NCBI RefSeq assembly: GCF_019396385.1 | Contig: NZ_JAHKRN010000003.1 | Coordinates: 248,001-312,000, forward strand | Length of the DNA: 64,000 bases | Source: Nonomuraea harbinensis | GTDB lineage: Bacteria > Actinomycetota > Actinomycetes > Streptosporangiales > Streptosporangiaceae | Direction: 5' to 3' | Part shown: piece by piece, positions 44,698-59,156 of the stretch | Numbering within the stretch: the first letter of the stretch is position 1 | How the letters are laid out: every line of letters starts with the position of its first letter | Notes under the pieces: generated by a model | Databases searched by the model: none | Told to the model about the DNA's origin: nothing | What the model saw: the letters and a program-made list of their open reading frames with translations, nothing else | Translations under genes and position numbers: made by a program

Positions 44698-46326
44698 TTA
44701 CGGCCCGCTGTTCCCGCCGTGGGGATTCGAAACGCCGCTGTCCCCGTCGGCGGGGAGGGAGCGGAGGGTGGTGCCGATGGCGGAGGGGAGGGTGGTGAGG
44801 CGGTGGAGTGGGGCGTCCAGGGGGGTGAGGTCGCCGGCCCAGGGGGCCGCCTCGCGGATCAGGGCGCGGGCCTCGTTCTTGGTGAGGGTGACGTCGTGGG
44901 TGGCGGCTACCGCGATGAGGGCCTCGCGCCAGGTGTTGGCCAGTTTGGCGTGGCCGCTGTCGAGGATGCGGCGCAGGATCTGGGCCTGCGGGGCCTCGGG
45001 GCGGGGGCGGCGGGTCGCGGTGAGCATGGCGCCGGACTCGGTGAAGCTGTAGACGGGGTCGAGCGCTGAGGGGATGTCGTAGGGGCCCGCCAGGTGGACC
45101 TCGACGTGCGGGGCGCGGGTGGCCAGCAGGAGGCGGGGGAGGGCGGCCTCCAGGCCCGGGGGGACGGCTATCGCGACCCTCTCCACCGAGGCCGCGTACG
45201 GTTTGCCCAGCCAGGTCGCCAGCTTGACCCGGGGCTGGGGGAGGGTGGCGGGCCATTCGCCTACCAGCAGATCGGCCTCGCCCGCGGACGAGAGGCGGGT
45301 GGCGGACTCGGCCATGCTCGCGGGGGTCGGGCGGGGCTCCGCATGGCCGGGAGCGGGCGCCGGGCCGGACTCGACCGATTGGGGGCCGTGGGTGTAGATG
45401 GCGGTGGTGAGCTGGGAGAGGCGGGAGCGCACGGCGGGGGCGGTCTTGGTGGTGGGGCGCAGGATGTAGAGGTCGGCGGCGGAGCCGATCGCCTCTGCCC
45501 CGAAATATCTGTTGAAATCTGGGTAAATCGCTTCAAACGCCACGTTCAACGCCGACAGGGCGTTCTGCACCTTCAGCGCCAGCGCCGGGGTCCGCTCGCT
45601 CGCCCCGTACGCCAGCAGGACGCGCCCGTTCTCCGTCAGGCCCTCCAGCGCGCGGGCCACGAACAGGCCGACGCCCTCCGGGGTGTACGGGGGGTCGGTG
45701 ACGGCCAGGTCGTGGTCGCGGGCCGACGCGGGCAGGCCCAGCCGCAGGTCGGCCCAGCGGGTGTGGATCCCCAGCCGCTGCTCGTCGATGTAGGCCAGGA
45801 TGCGGTCGTCGACGTCCACCACGGTCACGTCGGTCTCCGGGTGCACCAGCTTGACCGCGACCGAGGTCAGGTCATGGTCGCCGACACACAGCAGTCGCGC
45901 GCCCGGGAGCCAGAAACGGGCCCCGAGCAGCAGCGCCCGGCGCAGGACCGTCTCGGGCGTGGCCGGCACGTGGTCGAGCGCGTGGCGGGGCCGCGGCGCC
46001 TTGGCCACCAGCTCGCGCAGCCGCTCCAGCGCGGGCTCGTAGTGCGCGACCAGGTGCTGGACCGGGTCCTCCGGAGGCGGCGCGAGCGCCAGCAGGTCCT
46101 GGAAGTCCGGCCAGTGCGCCGGCGGCAGCCGGAACCGGTCTCCCTCCCGCTCCGTCCGCAGCTCGCGCAGCAGCTCCTCGACGGTGCGCCGGGACGTCGC
46201 GGTCTCCCTGACCAGATCGGCCAGGGACCACCAGCGGCCGTCGCAGAGCAGGGTCAGCGCGTGCCTCAGCCGCCTGCTGTCCACCCCTGCCGCGCCGAGC
46301 AGGCGCTCCACCCCGTCACGCTCCAT
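44698..46326 (-). CDS. BpsA-like (branched polyamine synthase) family protein with extra C-terminal region
   Basis: 542 residues. An N-terminal winged-helix-like segment (about 1-65) is followed by a Rossmann methyltransferase-like core: LLCVGDHDLTSVAVKL, VTVVDVDDRIL and LAVTDPPYTPEGVGLFVARALE (about 140-300). This layout matches BpsA, which in thermophilic archaea and bacteria adds aminopropyl groups from decarboxylated SAM to spermidine. Residues from about 310 form an extra Pro/Ala-rich linker and a 190-residue region I do not recognise. The ATG at 46326 lies six bases after a TAGGGT -10, so it is probably leaderless. True substrate unknown; a SAM methyltransferase role is possible. Confidence 0.78.
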   Translation of the reverse strand: MERDGVERLLGAAGVDSRRLRHALTLLCDGRWWSLADLVRETATSRRTVEELLRELRTEREGDRFRLPPAHWPDFQDLLALAPPPEDPVQHLVAHYEPALERLRELVAKAPRPRHALDHVPATPETVLRRALLLGARFWLPGARLLCVGDHDLTSVAVKLVHPETDVTVVDVDDRILAYIDEQRLGIHTRWADLRLGLPASARDHDLAVTDPPYTPEGVGLFVARALEGLTENGRVLLAYGASERTPALALKVQNALSALNVAFEAIYPDFNRYFGAEAIGSAADLYILRPTTKTAPAVRSRLSQLTTAIYTHGPQSVESGPAPAPGHAEPRPTPASMAESATRLSSAGEADLLVGEWPATLPQPRVKLATWLGKPYAASVERVAIAVPPGLEAALPRLLLATRAPHVEVHLAGPYDIPSALDPVYSFTESGAMLTATRRPRPEAPQAQILRRILDSGHAKLANTWREALIAVAATHDVTLTKNEARALIREAAPWAGDLTPLDAPLHRLTTLPSAIGTTLRSLPADGDSGVSNPHGGNSGP

Positions 46327-46332
46327 ACGGCC

Positions 46333-46338
46333 ACCCTA
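46333..46338 (-). promoter_or_regulatory. -10 element of leaderless BpsA-like gene
   Basis: TAGGGT on the minus strand (plus ACCCTA), six bases before the ATG at 46326. Confidence 0.55.
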
Positions 46339-46521
46339 TCGATCCGCCGGGCCAAGATCCGAGCCGCTGACCTCGGATAAGTGCGACATGTTTCGTAAAA
46401 CGGACGCGATGGGCACCATTCCGGCAGCGTGCGGTAACCTCTACACACGATATGCAGCAGGGCCAACGTCGTCCCCGCCTGTAAGCAGTTCCAGACAGAC
46501 GATGACGACGGGAGGGATGCA

Positions 46522-51054
<4,533 letters not shown>

Positions 51055-51066
51055 GGAGGCGTACCG

Positions 51067-52545
51067 ATGGCTGACCCCAAGGGGTTCCTCACGCACGAGC
51101 GGGAGCTGCCGGCGCGCCGCCCCGTCGACGTCCGCATCGGCGACTGGCAGGAGGTCTATCAGGACTTCCCGTCCGGCAAGCTGACCAAGCAGGCGGCCCG
51201 CTGCATGGACTGCGGCATCCCGTTCTGCCACAACGGCTGCCCGCTGGGCAACCTCATCCCGGAGTGGAACGACCTCGTCCACCGCACCGACTGGCGCGAG
51301 GCGATCGAGCGGCTGCACGCCACCAACAACTTTCCGGAGTTCACCGGCAGGCTCTGCCCGGCTCCGTGCGAGGCGGCGTGCGTGCTCGGCATCAACGCCG
51401 ACCCGGTGGCGATCAAGCGGGTCGAGGTCGAGATCATCGACCGGGCGTTCGCCGAGGGCTGGGTCACCCCGCAGCCGCCGCAGCGCAAGACCGGCAAGCG
51501 GGTGGCCGTGGTCGGCTCCGGCCCGGCCGGGCTGGCCGCCGCCCAGCAGCTCACCCGCGCCGGTCACGACGTGGTGGTGTACGAGCGGGCCGACCGCGTC
51601 GGCGGGCTGCTGCGCTACGGCATCCCCGAGTTCAAGATGGAGAAGCGCCACATCGACCGCCGCCTGGCGCAGATGCGGGCCGAGGGCACCGAGTTCCGCA
51701 CCGGCGTCAACGTCGGCCTCGACGTCACCGCCGCCGAGCTGCGCGAGCAGTACGACGCGGTGGTGCTGTCCGGCGGCGCGACCGCGTGGCGCGACCTGCC
51801 GGTGGCGGGCCGCGAGCTCAAGGGCGTCCATCAGGCGATGGAGTATCTGCCGCTGTCCAACAAGGTGCAGGAGGGCGACTTCGCGGTCTCCCCGATCTCC
51901 GCCGAGGGCAAGCACGTCGTGGTCATCGGCGGCGGCGACACCGGCGCCGACTGCATCGGCACCGCCATCCGGCAGGGCGCCGCGTCCGTCACCCAGCTGG
52001 AGATCATGCCGCGGCCGCCCGAGACCCGGGCCGCCGGGCAGCCGTGGCCGACCTTCCCGATCCTGTTCAAGATGGAGAGCGCCCACGAGGAGCTCGCCGA
52101 GCAGGGCGGGCAGCGGGTGTACGCGGTCTCCACCACGGAGTTCGTCGGCGACGCCGACGGCAACGTGAAGGCGCTGCGGCTGGTGGAGGTCGAGGGCCCG
52201 CAGTCGGGCTTCAAGCCGATTCCCGGCACCGAGCGGGAGATCCCGGCCGAGCTGGTCACGCTCTCCATGGGCTTCGTCGGCCCGGAGCGGGGCCCGCTGC
52301 TGCGGGACCTGGCCGAGCTGGGCGGCGACGGCTTCTACGACGCCCGCGGCAACGTCGCGCGCGACAAGACCTACATGTCCAAGGTCGACGGCGTGTTCGT
52401 GGCCGGCGACATGGGCCGCGGCCAGTCGCTCATCGTCTGGGCCATCGCCGAGGGCCGCGCCGCCGCCAGCGGCGTCGACCGGTTCCTGACCGGTGACACG
52501 GCGCTGCCCTACCCGATCCTGCCGACGGCCCGCCCGCTGGTCTGA
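51067..52545 (+). CDS. gltD: glutamate synthase small (beta) subunit
   Basis: 492-residue flavoprotein passing electrons from NADPH to GltB. N-terminal Cys clusters for 4Fe-4S centres are [16 protein letters not shown] and [13 protein letters not shown]. The FAD site [15 protein letters not shown] is near 148, the NADPH site [16 protein letters not shown] near 285, and a C-terminal FAD segment is [14 protein letters not shown]. It ends just before a strong terminator. Confidence 0.97.
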   Translation: MADPKGFLTHERELPARRPVDVRIGDWQEVYQDFPSGKLTKQAARCMDCGIPFCHNGCPLGNLIPEWNDLVHRTDWREAIERLHATNNFPEFTGRLCPAPCEAACVLGINADPVAIKRVEVEIIDRAFAEGWVTPQPPQRKTGKRVAVVGSGPAGLAAAQQLTRAGHDVVVYERADRVGGLLRYGIPEFKMEKRHIDRRLAQMRAEGTEFRTGVNVGLDVTAAELREQYDAVVLSGGATAWRDLPVAGRELKGVHQAMEYLPLSNKVQEGDFAVSPISAEGKHVVVIGGGDTGADCIGTAIRQGAASVTQLEIMPRPPETRAAGQPWPTFPILFKMESAHEELAEQGGQRVYAVSTTEFVGDADGNVKALRLVEVEGPQSGFKPIPGTEREIPAELVTLSMGFVGPERGPLLRDLAELGGDGFYDARGNVARDKTYMSKVDGVFVAGDMGRGQSLIVWAIAEGRAAASGVDRFLTGDTALPYPILPTARPLV

Positions 52546-52556
52546 CCTGCGCTGGA

Positions 52557-52596
52557 ACGAAACGCCCGCCCGGCCCCTTCCCGGGCGGGCGTTTCG
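52557..52596 (+). terminator. gltBD terminator
   Basis: Near-perfect stem CGAAACGCCCGCCCGG / CCGGGCGGGCGTTTCG with loop CCCCTTC, 11 bp after the gltD stop. Confidence 0.88.
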
Positions 52597-52689
52597 TGTC
52601 CCGGCTCGTCCCCGTATCCGGCGGGTTGCATCAGTTGCCGCAGGTCGGGAAGATGCACATTCTGGAGAAGTACGGATGATAGGGGAGAA

Positions 52690-54312
52690 ATGAGGCGTGT
52701 TGCCCCGGTCCTCGCGGCGCTGTCGGCGACAGCCGCGCTGACCGCCTGCTCCCCGGTCACCCCCGCGGCCGCGGCCGCCGCCGACTACCTCGTCTTCTAC
52801 GCCGACGGCCGCCGGGCCGACGCGCTCACCGCCGTGCGGAAGGCCGACGGCACCGTCACCCACACCGAGACCAAGCTCGGCTACCTGATCGCGCAGGGCT
52901 CCGGCGAGCGCTTCGCCGAGACCGTCGGCGCCGACCCCGCCGTCGTCGGCGTCTCCGGCGACAGGGCCATCGGCCGCACCTCCGCGACCGCCGCCAGGGC
53001 GTTCCCCGACGGGTCGGCCTTCGGCGAGAAGGGCTCCGCCGAGAAGAGCGACCCGCTCAGCGGCCTTCAGTGGGACATGCGGATGATCGGCGCCGACCGC
53101 GCCAACGAGAAGGCGCCCGGCACGAAGAAGGTCCTCGTCGGCGTCATCGACACCGGCATCGACGGCAACCACCCCGACATCGCGCCCAACTTCAACCGCG
53201 GGCTCAGCCGCAACTTCGTCACCGACCGGCCCAAGGACGAGAACGGCGAGAACCTCGACGGCCCCTGCGAGGCCGCGGACTGCAAGGACCCCGTCGACCA
53301 GGACGACGAAGGCCACGGGACGCACGTCGCCAGCACCATCGCCGCGCCGATCAACGGCATCGGCATCGCCGGGGTGGCCCCCGGGGTGCAACTCGTCAAC
53401 ATCCGGGCCGGCCAGGACTCCGGCTTCTTCTTCCTCAAGGCCAGCCTCGACGCCCTCACCTACGCCGGCGACATCGGCGTCGACGTGGTCAACATGAGCT
53501 ACTACGTCGACCCGTGGCTGTTCAACTGCCGGGCGAACCCGTCCGACAGCAAGAAGGAGCAGCTCGAACAGCGCGCCATCATCACCGGCATGCAGCGCGC
53601 CCTCGACTACGCCAGGAAGAAGGGCGTCACCCTCGTCTCCGCGCTCGGCAACGGCGCCACCGACCTCGGCCGGCCGAAGGTCGACAACGACAGCCCCGGC
53701 TACCCGCGCGGCGATGAGAAGATCCGCAGGATCGACAACAGCTGCCTCAACGTCCCCGCCGAGTCGGAAGGCGTCATCTCGGTCGCCTCGGTCGGCCCGT
53801 CCGGCCGCAAGGCCATCTACAGCGACTACGGGACGGAACAGGCGGACGTCGCCGCGCCCGGCGGCGACGCGCTCGACGGCAAGGGCGCCTCCCCGACCCG
53901 CTCCATCCTCGCCGCCGCCCCCGAGAAGGCGCTGCGCGCCAAGGGCCGCATCGGCGCCGACGGCAAGCCCAAGGGCCAGGACGTCGTACGCGACTGCGCC
54001 CGCGGCACCTGCGCCTACTACCAGTATCTCGACGGCACCTCCATGGCCGCCCCGCACGCCACCGGCGTGGCCGCCATCATCATCAGCCGCTTCGGCAAGC
54101 CGGGGCCGGGCGGCGTCACCCTCGCGCCGGACACCGTCGAGGAGTACCTGTACAAGACCGCGACGCCGACGGCGTGCCCCGTCCCGCGCGCGTACGTCTA
54201 CGACGTGTACGGGGAGAAGACCACCCATGTGTGCGAGGGCGGCCCGGACAAGAACGGCTTCTACGGCCACGGCATCGTCAACGCCCTGGAGGCGGCCACC
54301 TTCGAACCATGA
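52690..54312 (+). CDS. S8 family serine protease (subtilase) with lipobox-like signal peptide
   Basis: 540-residue exported protease. The signal peptide ends LTACSP, a lipobox-like LTAC, so a lipid anchor at Cys20 is likely. The catalytic triad is Asp in GVIDTGIDGNHPDI, His in GHGTHVAS and Ser in GTSMAAPHATG, spanning about 150-455. The oxyanion Asn is in SALGNGA. An inhibitor-like propeptide probably fills residues 30-120. The GAGG-rich AGGGGAG lies before the ATG at 52690. It is a single gene between the gltD terminator and pyk; substrate unknown. Confidence 0.93.
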   Translation: MRRVAPVLAALSATAALTACSPVTPAAAAAADYLVFYADGRRADALTAVRKADGTVTHTETKLGYLIAQGSGERFAETVGADPAVVGVSGDRAIGRTSATAARAFPDGSAFGEKGSAEKSDPLSGLQWDMRMIGADRANEKAPGTKKVLVGVIDTGIDGNHPDIAPNFNRGLSRNFVTDRPKDENGENLDGPCEAADCKDPVDQDDEGHGTHVASTIAAPINGIGIAGVAPGVQLVNIRAGQDSGFFFLKASLDALTYAGDIGVDVVNMSYYVDPWLFNCRANPSDSKKEQLEQRAIITGMQRALDYARKKGVTLVSALGNGATDLGRPKVDNDSPGYPRGDEKIRRIDNSCLNVPAESEGVISVASVGPSGRKAIYSDYGTEQADVAAPGGDALDGKGASPTRSILAAAPEKALRAKGRIGADGKPKGQDVVRDCARGTCAYYQYLDGTSMAAPHATGVAAIIISRFGKPGPGGVTLAPDTVEEYLYKTATPTACPVPRAYVYDVYGEKTTHVCEGGPDKNGFYGHGIVNALEAATFEP

Positions 54313-54431
54313 CGGCGACACGTGCGCGTGGCGCGCTCGCCGGTCGCCGTTGCCGTGTTGTTCTCCCGCGCGCGGTACGTTCTGCGTCGTCCTTGACTGC
54401 CAAGTGGTCTGTACCAATTAAGGTAGGACTC

Positions 54432-55862
54432 GTGACACGTCGCGCGAAAATCGTCTGCACCCTAGGCCCAGCCACGTCCTCACCCGAACGCCTGCGCGAT
54501 CTCATCGCCGCGGGCATGGACGTCGCACGGTTCAACCTCAGCCATGGCGACCATGACATGCACAGAGAGGTCTTCGATCGCGTCAGGGAGGTGGCGGCCG
54601 ACCTCGGCCGCGGTGTAGGCGTTCTCGCCGACCTGCAGGGCCCCAAGATCCGCGTCGGCCGCTTCGAGGAGGGGCCGGTCCGGCTCGGCTTCGGCGACGT
54701 CTTCTCCATCACCGCCGAAGACGTCCCCGGCGACCGCGAGCAGGTCTCCACCACCTACAAGGGTCTCGCCAAGGACGTGCGCCCCGGCGACACCATCCTC
54801 GTCGACGACGGCCGGCTCGTGCTCGAGGTCACCCGCGTCGACGGCGACCGGGTCGTCACCCGCGTCGTCATCGGCGGCATGATCTCCGACAACAAGGGTC
54901 TCAACCTGCCCGGCGTCAACGTCAGCGCCCCCGCGCTCACCGACAAGGACGAGACCGACCTGCGCTGGGCGCTGCGCACCGGGTTCGACATGATCGCCCT
55001 GTCGTTCGTCCGCCGTCCCTCTGACGCCGACGTCGTACGCAACATCATGGAGCAGGAGGCCGTCCGCCTCCCCCTCCTCGCCAAGATCGAGAAGCCGCAG
55101 GCGGTCGAGCGCCTCCCCGAGATCGTCGAGGCCTTCGACGGCATCATGGTCGCCCGCGGCGACCTCGGCGTCGAGCTGCCGCTGGAGCAGGTGCCGATCG
55201 TGCAGCGGCGCATCATCGAGCTGTGCCGCGAGAAGGCCCGCCCGGTCATCGTCGCCACGCAGATGCTCGACTCGATGATGAGCGCCCCCCGCCCCACCCG
55301 CGCCGAGGCCTCCGACGTCGCCTACGCCGTCATGGACGGCGCCGACGCGGTCATGCTGTCGGGCGAGACCTCCGTCGGCAACTACCCGATCGAGTCCGTC
55401 TCCACGATGGACCGCATCGCCTGCGCCGCCGAGGCCTCCTCGCTGCACGCCACCCACACCCTGGAGCGCATGCCGGAGACCACCGGCGGCGCCATCGCCC
55501 GCGCCGCCGCCGAGGTCGGCGCCATCGTGGGGGCCAAGGCCCTGGTGGCCTTCACCATGTCCGGCGAGACGGCCCGCCGGCTGGCCCGTTACCGCTCGCC
55601 GATCCCGCTGCTGGCCTTCACCTCCGCGCCCCACGTCCGCGGCCAGCTCTCGCTCACCTGGGGGGTGGAGACGTTCCAGGTGCCGTTCGTGCACCACACC
55701 GACGACATGGTGCGGCAGGTGGAGGCGTCGCTGCTGTCGCTCGGCCGGCTGGAGAAGGGCGACAAGGTGGTCATCGTCGCCGGCTCCCCGCCCGGCACCC
55801 CCGGCTCCACCAACGCGCTGCGCGTGCACACGATCGGCTCCGCCGTCTCGCACGCCAGCTGA
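54432..55862 (+). CDS. pyk: pyruvate kinase
   Basis: 476-residue glycolytic enzyme (PEP + ADP to pyruvate + ATP). Landmarks are KIVCTLGPATSSPERLRDL at the N-terminus, RFNLSHGDH, the catalytic Lys segment LLAKIEKPQAVE (near 220), MVARGDLGVELP and ATQMLDSMM, plus a C-terminal allosteric domain. The GTG at 54432 is preceded by AAGGTAGG, which could be a ribosome site. Equally, TAAGGT at 54419-54424 lies seven bases away as a leaderless -10. Confidence 0.97.
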   Translation: MTRRAKIVCTLGPATSSPERLRDLIAAGMDVARFNLSHGDHDMHREVFDRVREVAADLGRGVGVLADLQGPKIRVGRFEEGPVRLGFGDVFSITAEDVPGDREQVSTTYKGLAKDVRPGDTILVDDGRLVLEVTRVDGDRVVTRVVIGGMISDNKGLNLPGVNVSAPALTDKDETDLRWALRTGFDMIALSFVRRPSDADVVRNIMEQEAVRLPLLAKIEKPQAVERLPEIVEAFDGIMVARGDLGVELPLEQVPIVQRRIIELCREKARPVIVATQMLDSMMSAPRPTRAEASDVAYAVMDGADAVMLSGETSVGNYPIESVSTMDRIACAAEASSLHATHTLERMPETTGGAIARAAAEVGAIVGAKALVAFTMSGETARRLARYRSPIPLLAFTSAPHVRGQLSLTWGVETFQVPFVHHTDDMVRQVEASLLSLGRLEKGDKVVIVAGSPPGTPGSTNALRVHTIGSAVSHAS

Positions 55863-55872
55863 GGGACCGTCC

Positions 55873-55909
55873 GTCGGCCGGCTGCCCCCGGGAGGGAAGC
55901 CGGCCGGAC
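55873..55909. terminator. hairpin between convergent pyk and dapD
   Basis: GTCGGCCGGCT (55873-55883) pairs with AGCCGGCCGGAC (55898-55909). It fills the 48-bp gap between two convergent stop codons. It lacks a T tract and may act in both directions. Confidence 0.6.
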
Positions 55910-55910
55910 G

Positions 55911-56873
55911 CTAGTTGGCGTGCAGCGCCTCGTTCAGCTCGATGCCGGTGCCCTGGCGGGTCACCACCTCCACGGCGCCGGTCTCGGAGTTGCGGCGGAA
56001 CAACAGCCCGTCGCGCCCCGACAGCTCCCTGGCCTTCACCACGCCGCCGTCCGGCAGGCGCACCTTCGTGCCCGCCGTCACGTACAGCCCGGCCTCGACG
56101 ACGCAGTCGTCACCCAGGGAGATGCCGATGCCCGCGTTCGCGCCGATCAGGCAGCGCTCGCCGACCGAGACGACCTCCTTGCCGCCGCCCGAGAGCGTGC
56201 CCATGATGGACGCGCCGCCGCCCAGGTCGGAGCCCTCGCCGAGCACCACGCCCGCCGAGATCCGGCCCTCGACCATGGACGCGCCCAGCGTGCCGGCGTT
56301 GAAGTTGACGAACCCCTCGTGCATCACGGTCGTGCCGCTCGCCAGGTGGGCGCCCAGGCGCACCCGGTCGGCGTCGGCGATCCGCACCCCGGACGGCATC
56401 ACGTAGTCGACCATGCGCGGGAACTTGTCGACCCCGTAGACCGCCACCGGCCCGCTGGCCCGCAGCCGCGCCCGCGTGATCTCGAAGCCGTCCACGGCGC
56501 ACGGCCCGTGGCTGGTCCACACGACGTTCGCCAGCTTGCCGAACACCCCGTCGAGGCTCAGCCCGTGCGGCCGGACCAGCCGCGCCGACAGCAGGTGGAG
56601 CCGCAGGTAGGCGTCGTGGGCGTCGGCCGGCGGCTCGGAGAGCTTGGCGATGCCGGTGCGGACCGCCACCACCTCCACGCCGCGCGCCTGGTCGGGCCCC
56701 ACCAGCCCGCCCAGCTCGCCGGCCTCCTCGGCGGAGAGCCGCTCGGTGCCCGTCACGGGCGGCTCGCCCAGCTGAGGCTCGGGGAACCAGGTGTCGAGTA
56801 CGGTGCCGTCAGCGGCTATGGTCGCGAGGCCGATGCCGAAAGCGCCGGTCACGGCAGGATCGATAGCAGTCAC
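55911..56873 (-). CDS. dapD: tetrahydrodipicolinate N-succinyltransferase
   Basis: 320-residue enzyme of the succinylase branch of lysine/DAP synthesis, of the longer actinobacterial DapD type. The N-terminal domain is followed by a left-handed beta-helix of hexapeptide repeats (about 150-270) including [38 protein letters not shown] and [14 protein letters not shown]. The GTG at 56873 lies seven bases after a TATTTT -10 with no spaced Shine-Dalgarno, so it is probably leaderless; TTG 56882 is an alternative. Confidence 0.95.
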   Translation of the reverse strand: MTAIDPAVTGAFGIGLATIAADGTVLDTWFPEPQLGEPPVTGTERLSAEEAGELGGLVGPDQARGVEVVAVRTGIAKLSEPPADAHDAYLRLHLLSARLVRPHGLSLDGVFGKLANVVWTSHGPCAVDGFEITRARLRASGPVAVYGVDKFPRMVDYVMPSGVRIADADRVRLGAHLASGTTVMHEGFVNFNAGTLGASMVEGRISAGVVLGEGSDLGGGASIMGTLSGGGKEVVSVGERCLIGANAGIGISLGDDCVVEAGLYVTAGTKVRLPDGGVVKARELSGRDGLLFRRNSETGAVEVVTRQGTGIELNEALHAN

Positions 56874-56880
56874 ATGCCTC

Positions 56881-56886
56881 AAAATA
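56881..56886 (-). promoter_or_regulatory. -10 element of leaderless dapD
   Basis: TATTTT on the minus strand (plus AAAATA), seven bases before the GTG at 56873. Confidence 0.55.
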
Positions 56887-56901
56887 CCGTGACGGTGCTC
56901 C

Positions 56902-57321
56902 TCAGATGGCGCCCAGGTCGGCCGACAGCCAGTGTTCGGGCCGCATCCGGAACGTCACCAGCGCGCCCAGGTCGGACCCCTCCACGTAGCCGGGAACCGC
57001 CTCGACCGGCAGGTAGCGCGAGGCGATCCTGGTGAGCTGCTCCAGCGTCGTCGGCCCCGACCACACGACCGGCCCCTCGACGGACACGTACCGATAGGTC
57101 GGGCTGGTCCGCTGCACCAGCAGCGTGAACCGGCCCGCCTTCCCGATCAGCGCCGCCTTCCGGGAGTCACGCCCGGTCAGGAACTCGACGTCGCCGCCCG
57201 GCTCGTAGTCGTACCAGACCGGCACGCTCAGCGGCCCCCGGTCCGCTCCCGCGTCGACCGCCACACCGGCCACATGCGGCTCCGCCAGGAACTTGGCCCG
57301 CTCCGCCACGTTCAACCCCAC
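56902..57321 (-). CDS. pyridoxamine 5'-phosphate oxidase-like (split-barrel) protein
   Basis: 139-residue split beta-barrel flavin/F420-binding type. The pattern [55 protein letters not shown] and a C-terminal MRPEHW is typical of small actinobacterial PNPOx-like proteins. Cofactor (FMN or F420) and substrate are unknown. The GTG at 57321 has GGAGGTGG about six bases upstream and is preferred over the GTG at 57330. It is separated from dapD by 28 bp on the same strand. Confidence 0.85.
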   Translation of the reverse strand: MGLNVAERAKFLAEPHVAGVAVDAGADRGPLSVPVWYDYEPGGDVEFLTGRDSRKAALIGKAGRFTLLVQRTSPTYRYVSVEGPVVWSGPTTLEQLTRIASRYLPVEAVPGYVEGSDLGALVTFRMRPEHWLSADLGAI

Positions 57322-57508
57322 GGCATCCACCTCCGAAAAGCCACCGTGATCCGTTCATTACCGATCTTCGGCCACCCTATGCCTCCTTGGGAGGCGCACC
57401 TTCGAGGCGCGGAGCAGGGGCCGGGCGGCTGGACTCAGCCCGCCGGTCGGACCTGGTGCGGAGAGGGGATCAACGGTCACACGAGGGTGCGTGCGACGGT
57501 TTCCGGGG

Positions 57509-57591
57509 TGCCGGAAGCGGGATTCGAACCCGCACGCCCTTGCGGGCAGACGCTTTTGAGGCGTCAGTGTCTGCCATTCCACCATTCCGGC
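57509..57591 (-). tRNA. tRNA-Leu (CAA anticodon)
   Basis: 83-nt cloverleaf on the minus strand: acceptor GCCGGAA / TTCCGGC, anticodon stem GACGC / GCGTC with loop CTCAAAA (anticodon CAA, reading UUG), a long variable arm TGCCCGCAAGGGCGT of class II, and T loop GTTCGAATC. The discriminator is A and CCA is not encoded. The frames seen across it in other directions are spurious. Confidence 0.95.
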
Positions 57592-57684
57592 ATATTTCCG
57601 GACGTGTCCGGAAACTTGTGGGGGTTCACCTCTTCAGGGAGACTGTCGAGGATGCCGCCGTGGATCTAATGTACCGGACATCGG

Positions 57685-57690
57685 TACTCT
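57685..57690 (+). promoter_or_regulatory. -10 element of leaderless ANTAR regulator gene
   Basis: TACTCT lies seven bases before the GTG at 57698; no Shine-Dalgarno is present. Confidence 0.55.
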
Positions 57691-57697
57691 TCTGCTC

Positions 57698-58282
57698 GTG
57701 AGTACGCAGCGGCGAGTGGTGATCGCGGAAGACGAGGCGCTCATCCGCCTCGATCTCAAGGAGATGCTCCAGGAGGACGGCTACGTCGTCGTGGGGGAGG
57801 CCGGCGACGGGGAGCAGGCGATCCGGCTGGCCACCGATCTGCGGCCCGATCTCGTCATCCTGGACGTCAAGATGCCGGTGCTCGACGGCATCTCCGCGGC
57901 GGAGCGGATCGTGGCCGAGCGGATCGCGCCATGCCTGATCCTCACCGCGTTCTCCCAGCGTGACCTGGTGGAGCGGGCCAGGGAGGCGGGGGCGATGGCC
58001 TATCTGGTCAAGCCGTTCACCAAGGCCGACCTGGTGCCGGCGATCGAGATGGCGGTGAGCCGTCACGAGGAGATGGTGGCGCTGGCCGCCGAGGTGTCGA
58101 GCCTGACGGAGCGGCTGGAGACGCGCAAGCTGGTCGAGCGGGCCAAGGGCAGCCTGATGACGCAGCACGGCTGGAGCGAGCCGCAGGCGTTCCGCTGGAT
58201 CCAGAAGGCGTCCATGGACCGCCGGCTGAGCATGCGCGAGGTCGCCCAGATCGTCATCGAGGACGCGGCCGACCGGGGCTGA
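57698..58282 (+). CDS. pdtaR: ANTAR-domain response regulator (PdtaR-like)
   Basis: 194 residues. The receiver domain (about 5-120) has acidic EDE, phospho-acceptor Asp in VILDVKMP near 54, the switch Thr in ILTAFSQ and Lys in VKPFTKAD. The C-terminal ANTAR domain (about 135-190: LVERAKGSLMTQHGWSEPQAFRWIQKASMDRR) binds paired RNA hairpins and prevents termination. It matches PdtaR of mycobacteria in size and order. The usual partner histidine kinase PdtaS is not in the window. The mRNA is probably leaderless. Confidence 0.92.
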   Translation: MSTQRRVVIAEDEALIRLDLKEMLQEDGYVVVGEAGDGEQAIRLATDLRPDLVILDVKMPVLDGISAAERIVAERIAPCLILTAFSQRDLVERAREAGAMAYLVKPFTKADLVPAIEMAVSRHEEMVALAAEVSSLTERLETRKLVERAKGSLMTQHGWSEPQAFRWIQKASMDRRLSMREVAQIVIEDAADRG

Positions 58283-58298
58283 GCGCCCCGGCGCGGGT

Positions 58299-59150
58299 TC
58301 ACGACGTGGGCAGGCCGCACACGTCGAGCGCGTAGTGGATGAGACGGTCCTGGACGTCCTTCGGCGGGCTGACGATCACGACGCGCTGCTCGCCGCGGTC
58401 GACGCTGGCGCGTACGGGGAACAGGAACGCCTTCTTGGCCTCGGCGAACGCGTGCGGGTCGCACCGCCCGGGGGTGAGCCGGATCTCGGCCGCGATGCTC
58501 GGGGCCGCGGCGTCCAGCTCGGCGATCGGGTCGCCCTCGGTGACCGGGGCGGCGATGTAGTGCGTGGTGCCGTCGATGCGGTGCACGGTGACGGCGCCTT
58601 CGCCGCGGCGGGTCAGCACGAGGGTGCCGTGCATGGCGTCGCCGACGCGCTTCCACTCGGGGCCGAAGGCGATGTCGGCCGCCAGCTTGATCAGATGCTC
58701 CGAACACTCGTCGTGCAGCAGCCGGGTCAGCAGCGGATCGGGGTGGGGGATCTCGAACGTCACCTTGCGCGGCTCCTGCTCCGCGCCGACGCGGACGTGG
58801 GCGACGACGGTGGCCGGCTGGACGTCGGGAAGGCGGCCGGGCGTGCAGTTGGCTTTCCCGAAGGGGATGGGTAAGTCGGTTCTCTCCGTCTTCTTGACCG
58901 TGATTTCCACGTTCTGTGGGGCCAATGTGGTGAATGATGGCGTCACCAGTTGAACGTCGGTGAAGTGCACCGGAGTCTCAGAGGTGTTCCGCACGGCCAC
59001 CTGCATCCTGTGCGCGGGCTCGTCCGAGCGCCACTGGGCGAGCGAGACCGATACGCCCGGCGGCGGTGCGGGGTCGGCCGGTGGCACGCTGTCACCGCCG
59101 CAACCTGCGAGGAGGGCCATCAGGGGGAGGAGTGCCGTTATCCGCTTCAC
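58299..59150 (-). CDS. putative lipoprotein of unknown function
   Basis: 283-residue exported protein with lipobox LLAGC at Cys17, then a Pro-rich linker. The N-terminal half (about 30-130) looks like a beta-sandwich (VSVSLAQWRSDEPAHRMQVAVRN, VHFTDVQLV), recalling DUF4352-type domains. The C-terminal half has two Cys pairs but no motif I recognise. The GTG at 59150 lies six bases after TAATCT, so it is probably leaderless. Confidence 0.8.
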   Translation of the reverse strand: MKRITALLPLMALLAGCGGDSVPPADPAPPPGVSVSLAQWRSDEPAHRMQVAVRNTSETPVHFTDVQLVTPSFTTLAPQNVEITVKKTERTDLPIPFGKANCTPGRLPDVQPATVVAHVRVGAEQEPRKVTFEIPHPDPLLTRLLHDECSEHLIKLAADIAFGPEWKRVGDAMHGTLVLTRRGEGAVTVHRIDGTTHYIAAPVTEGDPIAELDAAAPSIAAEIRLTPGRCDPHAFAEAKKAFLFPVRASVDRGEQRVVIVSPPKDVQDRLIHYALDVCGLPTS

Positions 59151-59156
59151 CGACGC

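Noticed and set aside
57358..57701. Protein frames over the tRNA-Leu region on both strands
   Set aside because: They run through a clear tRNA and show no coding pattern.
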